Of a stretch of 64,000 nucleotides of DNA, positions 51,690-63,237 are shown piece by piece. The notes under the pieces were generated by a model, which saw only the letters and a program-made list of their open reading frames with translations, did not search any database and was not told the DNA's origin. A program made the translations under genes and the position numbers. Position 1 is the first letter of the stretch. Every line of letters begins with the position of its first letter. Origin of the DNA: Chytridium lagenaria (Eukaryota; Chytridiomycota; Chytridiomycetes; Chytridiales; Chytridiaceae); contig JAHLKC010000139.1 of the NCBI GenBank assembly GCA_025449115.1, forward strand, positions 46,596 through 110,595, read 5' to 3'.

Positions 51690-52690
51690 ATGTTTTGGAG
51701 TCGTAGTGCGATTCTTTTGGTTGTATTGATCGCCGCTTTGCTGAATGTTGCTGCGGGTCTTTCTGTTTCATCAGCCGGTGCGGAGAGTGCTGTTTCTCAG
51801 TGTGAGTTAGATAACTAATGGAATCGAATTTTTTGTCTTGCAATAATGCTGATCATGTGCTTACAGTGAAGAATGAGGTCCCCAACTCTGCGCCAGTAGC
51901 TTCCGTTCCCAGGTATAATATCTGCTTGTCCAACTCCCAGTCATCCACAACACGTTGTGTTTCTTATTTATATCCTTCTAACACGTTTTAAAAGGCACCA
52001 CCGGATCCTCGCAAGCCGTTCCCCCTCTTCCAATGAAGGTTCATCAAGTTCAATTGCAACGTCGTAATAAGGGCAAGAAACCAGGTCACGTCAAGAATGC
52101 TTCAAGAACAGAGGGACCATCGGGACAAGAGCTCATTCCTCAAGTAAAGGCACATTTTAAAGAGCTTTTGAAAAAGTCTGCCTTCTCAAAAACAATCGTC
52201 CAGGAATTGGGTGGATGGATTTACGCTGGTATGTGTCTTTCGAATGACCCTTTGACTTTCAATGGATACTGAACGCGTCTTCCAATACTAGATTCCGCTG
52301 ATCCCCGCCGTATCAAGGTTGTCGACGCCCCTAAGGATCGCTCAAGGCCTTCGCAAGACAAACCGGCGCCAGCGGCAAAAGGCAGCAAAGCTCCTGCTCC
52401 ATTGCAAAATCTTGCCATCAACCTCGAAAACCCTCAAGCTGGCGGTGTTCCGGCGAACTATGTTCTTGTGGCAAACTACCACACCCACCCATCCCAGCAA
52501 GGCGATCCAAGCCTTCAGGTGCAGATATCAGGAATGCTTGGTCAAGGGGTGTCCTGGTCTCGTCATCGCTAGAACTGGAATTTACATATATGGACCCGCT
52601 AGGAGAGAGACCTTGAATCCTGCAACCAAATTCTACCCGAATACCAATGAGCAGGGGACTACCACTAATCCTACTCTTGTCCCGTGGTGA
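51690..52690 (+). CDS. Secreted JAB/JAMM-like (DUF4329-like) protein, copy 1, disrupted
   Basis: Exons 51690-51801 (signal peptide, LLVVLIAALLNVAAGLSV), 51867-51912, 51995-52228 and 52292-52690. Exon 3 carries FSKTIVQELGGWIYAG and exon 4 carries the NYHTHP motif, then a downstream Ser-x-x-Asp and GVPGLVIARTGIYIYG. Together these match the Glu / His-x-His / Ser-x-x-Asp pattern of JAMM metalloprotease-fold domains, closest to DUF4329 as I recall it. Two faults appear relative to copy 2. The exon 3 acceptor AG is moved by one base, and a one-base shift lies between the His motif and the Ser-x-x-Asp motif. The gene is either decaying or carries sequence errors. DUF4329 domains are known in bacterial polymorphic toxins. 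Whether this eukaryotic protein is toxic, an effector or a peptidase is unknown. Confidence 0.65.
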
Positions 52691-53213
52691 GAATTCGGAG
52701 GAGATTGACGTTTAATGATGGCTTTTTTACAATGTGATACTCTGCATTTCCTTGAATAAAACCACTCGTTCAAAAACACTTTGTAGTATTGATTTTTCGT
52801 CTACCTATGTATTTACGAACACTGATGTTTGATTCAACACTATAACTCCAAAGTCTCCGTAACCCGCATCTCTTTTGTCCTCCATCGTACTTGGCGTTGC
52901 AGTGTTGTGTTGCGTAAAAGCTTTCATTGTCCCTGCTGTCTACGTCATCATCACTGCAGATATTTATATGTTATCTGCAGATCATTCCATATTTTTCATA
53001 CATACCTCGCCGTCCTGCGATGTGGAGGCTTCGAACAAGCCGCTCTGACGGATATCGCCGCCACTGAGACGGCGTCACCCAAGAAAAAATGTTCTTGTCT
53101 TACGGTTAGTGATAGAGAGTTTGGAAGGTCTGCGCCAGCTACACGCTAATAGTTCCAGAGCATGAGTTAAAAAATGAAGGCACACTCTCAAATTCCACCA
53201 CCATTCTGTCAAT
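52691..53213. other. Intergenic
   Basis: 3' region of JAB-like copy 1 (a GAATAAAAC poly-A-like signal at about 52754), then the leader of the F-box/ankyrin gene. No other gene seen. Confidence 0.6.
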
Positions 53214-54932
53214 ATGTCTCTCCTTCCGAATCTAGCTTCTGAGCTTGTACTGGCCATATTTGCGAGGTGCGATATCAAGTCACTCGCTGCTCTGTCATCC
53301 ACTTGCTCTCGCTTCTACTCTCTGTCCAACGATGCTTCTGAAAGCCTGCCATCGCTTAAACGTCTGGTCCATCTCCGTTACTTTGGTTACCTTCGGTTTT
53401 GTTTGGCAACCAATACACCGGCCGACAAGAGCGGTGAATGGCTCGCCCATGCTATCGCCGATACAAGGATAACAGAGGATGTTGTGTTTGGTTACCACAA
53501 CCCGTATGACCCACAGGCATTTCTCCATTGTCCACTTTACCAGAACTCATGCCCGATTACGGCATCTTTGACGTTCAGCTTTGGAAGGCGCAAGCCGGCA
53601 CCTCTCACTCCATCCGCATCATCAAAGAAACGGGTTTCATCAGGGAACCAAAGCGATCTGGGTTCACCCCTTTGCTCTACGCAGTCCTAGCCGGGTGGGT
53701 GGAGGGGGTCAAGATTCTTCTTCGCCGAAAAACTGCTGTGACCGACCACGACGGGCATAATCGGAATATTCTTCACATTGCCGCTGCATCGGGTTCTCCG
53801 GCAATGCTGAAGTTCATTCTAGGACTTTACCGACACGATCAGGACCGACTTGACGCAGATCTGCTTCAACGAGACCTATCATACCGCCTTCCTCTTCACT
53901 ATGCATGCGTTGCTGGCTTCCCTCTTTCTGAAGAACTGACTAATCTGATGTCGAGGACTCCATACCCACGCCCGCAAGGAACAGAGTTTCAAGAAGTTCG
54001 CTCTGGCGGGCAAACGGGCGAAGAATCCCTTATTTATCTCTGCGCTCAATTCGGACACACCGAACGCTTAAAGCTGTGGTTGAACATTATCAAAACACTG
54101 AAGGTGTCGAAATTTACATGCACGACCCCATGAACACCGCCTCTTCGTTGACGCCTCTCCATATTGCCGCACTCTCTGGTCATTATGGTTGTGTGGAATA
54201 CCTGCTGAAAACCTTCCCTACCACTTCTGATGCCGTCGAAGGAGTGACTGGACCTCGGTCGGGTGCGTCGGTGGACACGTATTGCTCTTATGCAACCCTG
54301 TCTACACTGTATGTCGAAGCAATCACACCTCTGTTGATGGCCTGTGTGGGCGGTCACAAAGATATCGTGAAGCTACTTGTGGATTCGGGTGCCGATGTCG
54401 ATGGATTAGGTGGAAACGCCGTTCAGGGTAAGAACCGTTTGTTCCGTGTGGAAACTACTAGCATCATCCTTCTAACCTTTTGAATTTTTTTAACTACAGA
54501 GTTCCCGACCACAATCCAGTACGCAATGACCCTGGTGCAAACCTTAGCATTAGTAGCAAACACGATATCTACCCGTCAAACTCAATTCCCTCCCGCTAGG
54601 AGAAGCCGCTCGATCGTCGCACACCGGATATTGTTACGTTCCTTCTTGAGCGCGGCGCTAATCCAAACGGTGTGGGGCTATCTTCAAGTATATCTCCACT
54701 CTCCTGGGCCAAAGCTATTCATAAGGCCGAAAATACGATCGAGTCCAAAAAAGTGTTATCTCTTTTGACGCGATCAGCAGGAGCTATTCAAATCGGTGAT
54801 GTTCGAGAAGCAGAAAGGATGGAATATGCGAGAGTTAAACATTCTCTGATGTGTGAGTTAAAGTTTGGACGGTTGGAATATCTTTGGAAAAGGAGGTTCA
54901 TGATCTCGAGGATGAAGGATGTAAGTAAATGA
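53214..54932 (+). CDS. F-box / ankyrin-repeat protein, second in the window
   Basis: The ATG at 53214 opens a clear F-box (LPNLASELVLAIFARCDIKS, then LSSTCSRFYSL). A shift near 53540 leads into ankyrin repeats (FTPLLYAVLAGWVEGVKILL, NILHIAAASGSPAMLKFIL, LPLHYACVAGFPLSEELT, ESLIYLCAQFGHTERLKLWL). After another shift near 54080 come LTPLHIAALSGHYGCVEYLL and ITPLLMACVGGHKDIVKLLV. An intron lies at about 54429-54499. A last exon continues (DIVTFLLERGANPNGVG) to a stop near 54930. It is a predicted SCF substrate adaptor of about 560 residues. It sits between the two JAB-like paralogues, so it lies within or beside their duplication. Confidence 0.78.
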
Positions 54933-55960
54933 TTTAAATTTGAACTTCATGTGGTGATTACTGATTTGGATGTTTGTATTATTAAAGCATGAACGGCCAT
55001 TAAGCGATAGTGTGCTGATGGCGTCTAGCTGGACATTCGATTGATATCGTAACGAAGCTTAGAAATGTTCAAATCTCTGTTTTGCAGTCTGATACAGAAT
55101 GGACATATCCTTTATTTAAAATAAATGCACCATTACTCCAATATTATATTAATTTTTTTTATTTTATTTTATTGACTTTGTTATCGCCGTCCAGATAAAT
55201 GTGTTTCTCCTTCTTAGATATCTCAAAAGCAGTGTCAATCCGATGCATATCTGCGGGAACATTGTAGGCAGATAAATAGTCCGTTAGGGTGTAAGTGGGT
55301 GGACTGCCTATGTTGTATTAAACCTTATCGTCTTCATGCCTTGCATCCTGTGTTCTCACCAGCTGCAACATGATTATAAACAAAATATATCATGATTAGT
55401 AAGTAAGTTATTCTTACACGGCTTGATATCTGCATTCGACGGCTGTTTTATAATCGTAAATTCCCCCAACATTGATAAGCACGTCGGTAACACGTCTCAA
55501 GTTGTTTACGACTTTGAAAAGAGAAAAGATTCGAATTAACAAAATTTGAGACCCGATGTCTAAATATGCGCACGCCTTCAAGTTCATTAAAAGTGTTAAG
55601 TGATAACAAAACTATACTTTAAAAGTGCCAAGTAAATACTTGAGGCAAATGCACACGCCTTCCACCATGTCCAAGAAGGTAAGTTGGCTAAGCAGAGCTT
55701 GGAAAAGCGTAAAAGCTCTTTTTGGAAGCACCACAGGTAATAAACAGAGAGTCAACAACAAAACAAGCTGGAGTACGAGATGGAAATACGGAAATAATAA
55801 AGTTTTTTCGATAATGTCATCATGGCACTCAAAGTTGGGCCTGTACCAGCCGTCCATATACTCAGGTTTATTTTTAAATCATCACTTGCGTCGAGAGACC
55901 GCCCTTCCAGTCATTTTTCCTACTTACTACACCTCTACTGCAGTGAAAGAGAGCTGCAAT
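54933..55960. other. Intergenic
   Basis: AT-rich. An open frame at 55625-55960 runs into the JAB-like signal peptide but has no features of its own. The segment just before 55961 is related to that before 51690. Confidence 0.55.
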
Positions 55961-56987
55961 ATGTCTTGGAGTCGTAATGCGATTCTTGTGGTTGTATTGA
56001 TCGCCGCTTTGCTGAATGTTGCTGCGGGTCTTTCTGTTTCATCAACCCGCGGTGCGGATATTGATGGTGGGGCCATTTCTCAAGGTTCGTTGGATAATCA
56101 CTAGATTTTGTATCTTGCAACTATACTGACTCAGAGTTATGCGACTATAGTAAAGAATGAAGCCGTGTCGGCCCTCAACTCTGCGCCAGCTGTAGCTCCC
56201 GTTCCCAGGTATAATATTTGCTCGTCCAACTCTCTGCAGTCATCCACAAAACGTTCTGTTTCATATTTACATCCTTCTAACACGTTTTAAAAAGCACCGC
56301 TGGGACCTCGCAAGCCATCGTCCTTCCTTCAATGAATAGTAATCATCAAGTTCAATTGCAACGTCGTAATAGGAACATAATTACGGTTAACAACCCTTCA
56401 AGGACGGAGGCACCGACGGCACATGAAATAATCCCTCCACTAAGGGCACATTTTAGGGAACTCTTGAAAAAGTCTGCCTTCTCAAAAACAATCGTCCAGG
56501 AATTGGGTGGATGGATTTACGCGGGTATGTGTCTTTCGACTCCCTTTCACTTTCATCGTTTACTGAAACGTCTTTCATAGATACGGCTAATCCCCGCCGC
56601 ATCATGATTGTCGACGCCCCTAAAGATCGCTCAAAGCCGTCGCAAGACAAAAAGTTACCAGAAGCGAAAGGCAAAGGCAAAGAGCGCGTTCTGCCAAATC
56701 TTTCCATCGACCTTAATAACCCTCAAGCTAGCGGTGTTCCTGCGAACTGGGTTCTTGTTGCCAACTACCACACCCACCCATCACTTGTTACGGAAGACGT
56801 ACATCCTTCAGCTGCAGATATGGTCAATGCTTGGGCAAGGGGTGTACCTGGTCTCGTCATCAGTAGAAAGGGAATATATATATATGGACCCGAAAGGAGA
56901 AAGAGATTGAATGCTGCAGTCAGGTTTTACCCAAACACCAATGAGGAGGGCAACATTCATGCTGAAGCTCCTCTTGTCGACTGGTAA
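55961..56987 (+). CDS. Secreted JAB/JAMM-like (DUF4329-like) protein, copy 2, intact
   Basis: Four exons with continuous frame: 55961-56084, 56151-56208, 56295-56524 and 56581-56987. Exon 1 is a signal peptide (NAILVVVLIAALLNVAAGLS). The mature part is short and basic, then exon 3 gives FSKTIVQELGGWIYAG (candidate metal-activating Glu). Exon 4 gives NYHTHP, about 12 residues later PSAADMVNAW (Ser-x-x-Asp), and GVPGLVISRKGIYIYGPERR. It ends VDW at 56987. The protein is about 270 residues. No transmembrane helix follows the signal peptide, so it is probably secreted. It resembles the DUF4329 branch of the JAB/JAMM fold, which I know mainly from bacteria. With four introns and a eukaryotic signal peptide it is a resident nuclear gene. 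Function is inferred only from the fold: metal-dependent hydrolase or derived effector. Confidence 0.75.
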
Positions 56988-57677
56988 GAATGAGGATCAA
57001 AGGGGATTCACGTTTAGGATGGTTTTTTACGTGATTAGTCTGCGTATTCCTTGAATAAAACGAAAAAAACTACTTGTTGTAAACACTTAATCAGACTGAT
57101 CTGCCATCTCTACCTATATGTATTTACGTAATAATTCTCGTGTTAATCGCCTCACCCTACATGGCAGTTGCGCGAAACAAGATACTTGTCACTTTTAACC
57201 CACAACTATGATAAACTTGATTAAAAATTAAACTCGTCTTCTTTTCCTCTTCAATCCTTATATCCTTTGCTTTAAGCATCAATCTACGGCGGTGCTAGAT
57301 TATAAGTAAACATGGCCAAACATCATGTTTAGTAAGTAATTTACTCTCACACGGCAGGAAACCATTGATTTCGACTGCTGTTTATAACATTAGATTTCAT
57401 TTGCAACTGAATAACCCAATGAAAAGGGTATTTAACCAGCTTTGGACCGATTTTGGTGGTTAGGGCTGATTTTGGACTAATTTTGGGTGTCATTTTTCAG
57501 GAAGGCAATCTGGCATCCGGAGTTTAGACTTTGCGTGGGCTTGTCAACTTTGGACAAGTTCGCATACTTTTTTGGTTCCTTGTTGAGATATTAATTACAC
57601 ATCCATCGCGCTTGCATCAGTCTTTTTTAGGACCTACTTTTTTATATAACTTTATACTTTGGATTCCCCAATATATC
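56988..57677. other. Intergenic
   Basis: A GAATAAAAC poly-A-like signal at 57052, as in copy 1. Then AT-rich DNA and the leader of the zinc-finger gene. Nothing else recognised. Confidence 0.6.
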
Positions 57678-58541
57678 ATGAATAAATCCCGTTTGCGTAT
57701 GCATAATCAATGGCAAATCCATTCTAAAGCCATCGCCCGTTCTGGAACGCTTGAAGGTTACATTGTTACCTTCAATCCGCCATCCTTTCCCTGTCCAAAT
57801 TGCAATAGTATCTTTAATACCGAGAAGGCGCTTAATCGCCACATAAAGAATAACTGTAAAAAGTCGAAGATTCAAATATCATTACGTCATGACCGTGCCG
57901 AAGGTAAATCCCTTTATTCAATTTATGATTTGATGTGATGTTCATGTTGAACAGGCCATCGCGATTTGGAAATAGGTTCCCATGAGCAATCTGAGTGCGA
58001 GCGTAGACCCGGCGTCTCTGATGAGAGGTCAGAAGAGTCTTGTTTCTCTGATGGATCCGGATGTGATGGCGTTGGAATCGAAGTTGCGGGGGTGCGAAAT
58101 GATGGAGTTGCAGTCAAAAAGGAGGGAATTGGGAGGCCTGACAAGGTCGGAGATATGCTTGAGAGCAACGACGATGGCATCAGCATAGTGGAATCCTTAC
58201 ATCAAGAGCAGAGTGATGAAGATAGCGCTTGTGGGGCTGAGAATGATGATGAGAGTTATGAATTCGACGACGAAGAAGATGACTGGGTCTTTGATGACGA
58301 GGAAGAAGAAGATAGAGCTTATGGTGAAGACAAAGAAGAGTACGGCGCCTCTGTTGAAGACGAAGAAAAAAACGGCGACTTTGATGACGAGATCGGACGA
58401 GCCTCCCTTGGTTCTACTACGGTTTGCGTTCTAAATATGTTAAAGTACAAAAGAAAAGAAAGTAATAAAGTGAAATACACGGCGAGCAAGTGCTCCCGGT
58501 CAAGGCAGGTTAAACCTACCTTATTCGTTTTAGTCGTTTAA
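57678..58541 (+). CDS. Zinc-finger protein with long acidic tail
   Basis: Two exons, 57678-57903 and 57955-58541, joined across a 51-base intron with intact frame; about 270 residues. Exon 1 has one C2H2/C2HC-like finger (CPNCNSIFNTEKALNRHIKN, then NC). Exon 2 is Ser/Glu-rich, then strongly acidic (YEFDDEEDDWVFDDEEEED), and ends in a basic stretch (MLKYKRKESNKVKYTASKC). A single finger plus an acidic region suggests a nuclear regulator. The stop lies only seven bases from an LTR, so the 3' end and poly-A site may come from the retroelement. Confidence 0.6.
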
Positions 58542-58548
58542 ATGGAGT

Positions 58549-59011
58549 TGTCTAGTAGAGTTGATAGAATGTATTCAAGTGATCATCAAACAAACATGGG
58601 AACGTATTCCCTTTTTATACGCGAACAACGCGTCTTTCCAATTTTCCTCCACCCTTCCATTAGACGTGCACTTTCCCTAACCCTTTCCCTATCTCCTTCT
58701 ATCAACTCTTCCAACTTCCCTTCTTCTGCTCTGCCGAGGCTATTCAAGGCAATAAGTCCTCGGCACCCATTAAACAAACCATTGAATAAAACATGATACC
58801 GAAATAAACAAGTGTATAAAGAATCTTCCAAATATCTTCTCGTCGGTGCCCTTTTCTCTATGCTAAGTCCCTCGTATTGCCAGCAATACTTTGGGAGGTC
58901 ACGCAGGGAAGTACACACCGAACAAGAAAGATAAAGGGGTAAGACAAACTGAGTACAAACAATAAACAGAATTGTCTAATAAAAGATAAACAATAACAAT
59001 GAACTTTAACA
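58549..59011 (-). repeat. 3' LTR of the copia element
   Basis: 463 bases. Read on the minus strand it begins TGTTAAAG and ends TAGACA (TG..CA). It follows directly on a polypurine tract (GTGAGGGGGAG) and contains a TATA-like CGTATAAAAAGGG. These are standard LTR marks. No partner LTR is seen in the window. Confidence 0.8.
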
Positions 59012-62000
59012 CTCCCCCTCACCGATGAGAAGGGAGATAATCGAAAACGAAAAAGGTTTGGAGCAGTAGGGTCATAAACGAAAACAAAAATAAACAACAG
59101 CAAAATATTATGAGGTCTAGGGAAAAATCAAAGCGCAATCATGGTCTCCTCGAGTCGAGACCATGGCCGGTGCGAAGGTACTCAAAGCGAACGCGCTCGA
59201 GACCTTTAGTGAGGGAGTCGACTAGGTTACTTGGGTGGAACTCTGTCAAATGCGACAGCACGGGAGGTAAGCTTCTCCGAACAAATGGAACTTAATGTCG
59301 ATGTGTTTAGTCCTCTGGTGGTGTTCCGGGTTGCGCGCAATCACCAGGGCGGCGTTGTTGTCGGTAAATATCTTCATCGGGTTTTGCAGCGGTAAGTCAA
59401 TGTCTGATAGAAGCTGCTTAAGCCAAACAGCTTCTGCCGTCGGCAAGTATAACGCCATATACTCTGCTTCCATTGTTGACGACGCGACCGTGGGCTGAAG
59501 CTTGGACTTCCAGGAGATGGCGGTACCGTTGATGGTGAAGAGGTATCCAGTCGTTTGACTTCCTGCTGTCCAAGTCTCCAGCCCAGTCGCTGTCGGCAAA
59601 CCCATGAATGTTGAATGCTTGTCTTTGTCGGTAGATCAGTCCGATGTGACAGTACCAGCGAGGTACCTAAGAACTCGCATGCCAGCGAGCCAATGTCCAC
59701 GCTGCGGCGTCTCCAGGTAGCGGGAAAGGACCGAGACGGCGGGGTAAAGGTCAGGTCGAGTAACCGTTGGCAATGTAGAGGAGAGAGCCAACAAGAGCGC
59801 GGTAGTCGAATCGTTTGGGAGAGACTCCCCTGTCCCAGATGGGACATATCCTTGCGAAGGGGTTGACGCGGGTCTAGTGGCGTTGAGATGGGTTGGCAGT
59901 CTTGCATGCCAAAAGCGTTTGAGAACGGCGGTAATGTGTCCAGGTTGACTGAGCTTGAGTGTTCCACGTCCACGAGTGATCTTGAGGCCTAAGAAGTCGG
60001 TAGGTTCGCCGAGACTTGTAATTTCGAACTTGCTCTTGATCATTGAGAGGACCTTGGTGCAGATGATGGGATTGGAGCTGAAGATGATGAAGTCGTCCAC
60101 ATAGAAGATGATGATCACCAGATGATTGTTTATATACCCCACAAATAAACAGTCATCGGCGGCACTCTTCTTAAATCCCATCACTATCAAGTATCCCGTG
60201 AATGTCTGGTACCACTCCCTCCCACTCTGCTTCAACCCGTAAAGCGTTTTCCTCATCTCACAAACTAATCCTTCCTTCCCAGCAACAACAAAACCAGGTG
60301 GTTGTCTCATATAGACCACTTCATCCTTCTTCAAGACAGAGTTGAGGTAAGCAGCCTTGACGTCTCCAGCGAGGGCGGTCCAGCCGTATTGATTGCCGAT
60401 AGCCAGGATGACGCGAAGAGTTGTCTGCTTGGCGACAGGTGAAAAAGTCTCGTTGAAGTCGATCCCAGCGACTTGAGTGAATCCTTGAGCTACTAGACGA
60501 GCCTTGTAGCTGGTCGGCTTGCCGTCGGCGTCTCGCTTGAGCTTGAGGACCCACTTGCAGCCAATCTCCTTGCGACCTCTTGGAAGCTTGGTAAGGACCC
60601 AGGTCTTGCGATCACGGAGACTTGAAAGCTCAGCTTGAATGGCGGACATCCACTTCTTGCTGTCGGGACCTGTGGTGGCTTCTTCAAAGGTAGGTTCGTC
60701 AGGATTTGCTGCTTTCATGCGAAGGGCGCGAGGATTATTGGGTGTCCTGTCAAACTGCTTGTTACCGGTGTCATAGGAGAGGATCTTGGGTTGGACGGAT
60801 TGTCGAGAGGAGCGTCGGAGACTTGAGTCTGAAAACGTGGAGGGGTCGGATGGAGATGGAGAAGCGGGTTGTCGAATATATGGGTGAAAACTGTACGTGG
60901 GCTTCTTGCCGTATATTTTTGGTGTTGCTGATCCAAAACCTCTTGGAGTGACAAAAGGACTTGAAGAGGATGAACTTGGAGACCAAGAGGTCGGAGTCGA
61001 TGGAGGACTAGTGAATTCCTCTCCCTCCCACTCCATTGACTCCTGAGTCTCTTCAAGTGTATTGTGAAATCTTCAGAAGGAGCGTCGTCTTCGTCGTTTA
61101 CAGGTTGATCAGTATTGATGGTAGGTTGTTGGGGTTCTTCACTATCGTCGTTTGGCGGAGTAGGTGGTTTCTTGCCGTCCTCATCTGCGTTAACGAAGTC
61201 TTCTTTTTCTTCTCCAAAAATGTTGATGCCGAGAGCGTGGGTAGGTTGAGTGAATGGTGAAAGCTTGAAGTGAACAGGAGCCCGTGACGAATTGAGTCTC
61301 CCGGAAAACAACGGAGGTAGAGGTGTAAGGTGGTCCAGTTGGTCGGAGTTCTTCATCGATGGGAACAACAATGTAATTAGCAGCTCTTCCAGCGTACCCA
61401 ATGAGCAAAGCGCGTGTTGAGCGGTCCACCAACTTGTTCTTGCGCTTGACCAGAGGTAGGTTGGCGAAACAGAGGGATCCCCAAATGCGTATGAAGGAAA
61501 GGTTTGGTTTGATTCCAGTCATGGCCTCCAGCGGTGTCGTTTGGCGTCCAGAGGCTGGTGATCGGTTGATGATGAAAGCTGCTGTCTGAATGGCGTATCC
61601 CCAGTAAGGCGTAAGTGTTGACGGCGCCTCTCCCAACATTGATCTAGCCTTCCCAACAACCAACCCAATAGCCCTCTCGGCAACCCCATTCATTCAGAGT
61701 TATACAGAACCGTGAACTGATGCTGAATCCCCACCCTCTGAGGTAATTCGTCATCTCATTCGAACTAAACTCCCCTCCATTGTCGGTAAAAAGTGTCTGC
61801 ACCTTCCTTCCAGCCATTCGTTCCAGCATGTTGAAGCAATCCTTGAGGCGGTCAAAGCGTCGCTCTTCTTCTTGAGTAGGTAAACAACATACAGGCGAGT
61901 AGACACGTCGACGACCACGAGGATGTACCGTTCTTGATGGATGGTAGGAGGGTGAGGTCCAGAGAGGTCGGCGTGAAGGAGTTGGAGGGGTTTGAGGTTT

Positions 62001-62257
62001 GTAGGGAGTTCTTTGGAGTGGAAAGGGCGTCGTTTGGAGTTGGAGAAAGCACATACCTCACAATTCAGCTTTTCACGAGCTAGAATTGGACTGTTGATCC
62101 CAGTCACCATCCCTTGAGACAGGAGTCGATTGATGGATCTTGCACTGAGGTGTCCAAGGCGTCGATGGAGCGTGACAGGGTCAATAGTTTCCGTGAGGGA
62201 TGTCTTGAGTGCCGTAGGTAAGGTTTCAGAGTCGTTCTTGACAGCTAGGACAGGGGG
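59012..62257 (-). mobile_element. Ty1/copia LTR retrotransposon, 5'-truncated and frame-broken
   Basis: Read on the minus strand from 62257: gag-pre-integrase (LHRRLGHLSARSINRLLSQG and a Cys-x-x-Cys, CEVC), integrase core (LHADLSGP, TDNGGEF, NGVAER), a linker, reverse transcriptase (CKWVLKLK, YKARLVAQGFTQ, YLNSVL, TLYGLKQSGREWY, and YVDD in the catalytic site), and RNase H (MEAEYMAL, DNNAALVIA, RTKHIDIKFH). The order integrase before reverse transcriptase defines Ty1/copia. Gag and protease are absent, as the element stops at about 62257. The coding parts lie in different frames (breaks near 61690, 61190, 59970 and 59600), so it is inactive as read. The reverse-transcriptase block (61036-59636) is open over 466 codons, which points to fairly recent insertion. 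Confidence 0.92.
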
Positions 62258-62867
62258 TTATGGGTTATATCCCATAGTACAAAACGACGACAACTAAAAA
62301 AATTTCGTCGAATTTGGATATAGTTTGCCGTAAATCGGCGTATGCTGCCGCTTTTGCACCAAATCATTCGTTGGTCACACAATATTCGCCACTTATTAAA
62401 TGCGGCAGAATACGCCAATACGTAAATTTTTTCATCATACGGGGAGCTGAATTTTCGGTCACGCAATGGAAATTTCTTTATTTTACAGAATTCAGACAGT
62501 ACCACAGGATTTGCATCGAACTATACTATAGCGCCGTAAACGGCCATCTACGGGAGTCTTCTGTTTCTCCACCATAAGGACTTTACCGTAACCTAAAGCT
62601 TTTAATCTGAATATATATTCATTACAGTCGTACTTAAAAATTATTAGGACTCATAAGCCACGTGTGCATAAAGAAAACGTTCTTCCTATTTAGCCCACAT
62701 ACACAGTGTTCAGTACAAACATTGACGTCAGACCGCAATACTCTTTTCCACAAGGTATTTTTACCTTTTTTGCTTTTGTCAAACTATACTGAATTTGTGG
62801 TCATATTCTTTGTGTATACGCTGACTGTCGCAGAATGTTGACACTGCCAATGCAGGTATAATACGTT
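62258..62867. other. AT-rich segment abutting the truncated element, with an inverted repeat
   Basis: The retroelement homology ends at a GGGGTTATGGGTTATATCCC stretch. Arms at about 62334-62350 (CGGCGTATGCTGCCGC) and 62402-62417 (GCGGCAGAATACGCC) form an inverted repeat with a spacer of about 52 bases. Both strands are open across 62245-62577, as expected of a symmetrical non-coding element. It could be part of a small DNA element that interrupted the retrotransposon. No ends or target duplications were found. Confidence 0.45.
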
Positions 62868-63010
62868 TTGTCGCGTGTACGTACGCTTACGTGCGTACAC
62901 GTGCGTTTCTGTACGCGTGCGTACGTGTGCGTACATTTGCGCACGTAAATGTAAGACGCGTGCACAAGTGTACGTAAACGTACGCAAACGTGCATGTACG
63001 TACGTATAGT
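62868..63010. repeat. Alternating purine-pyrimidine ACGT/GCGT tract
   Basis: About 140 bases built of TACGTACG, GTGCGTAC, CACGTG and ACGTAAACGTACG blocks, nearly all alternating purine and pyrimidine, with several self-complementary stretches. Confidence 0.8.
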
Positions 63011-63237
63011 GGAATCAATGCATACTTCGTGAACGTTCCTATACATACTCTTGTATTTTATTTTTGAAGATGTTCACGATTTTTTCTCTCTAAACTCCAA
63101 AAATAAATACATTCTGCACAAAATTGGGACTTTGATAAAATATATTAACGTAATTTTGACATCAACGTACAGCACCATTAGTTCAACGTCTATAATTCCT
63201 GGCGTTGTACCTGCGAGCTTTGTTAGGAGATATGTCG

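Noticed and set aside
62245..62577. Open frames on both strands
   Set aside because: Symmetry around an inverted repeat explains both; neither has a domain.
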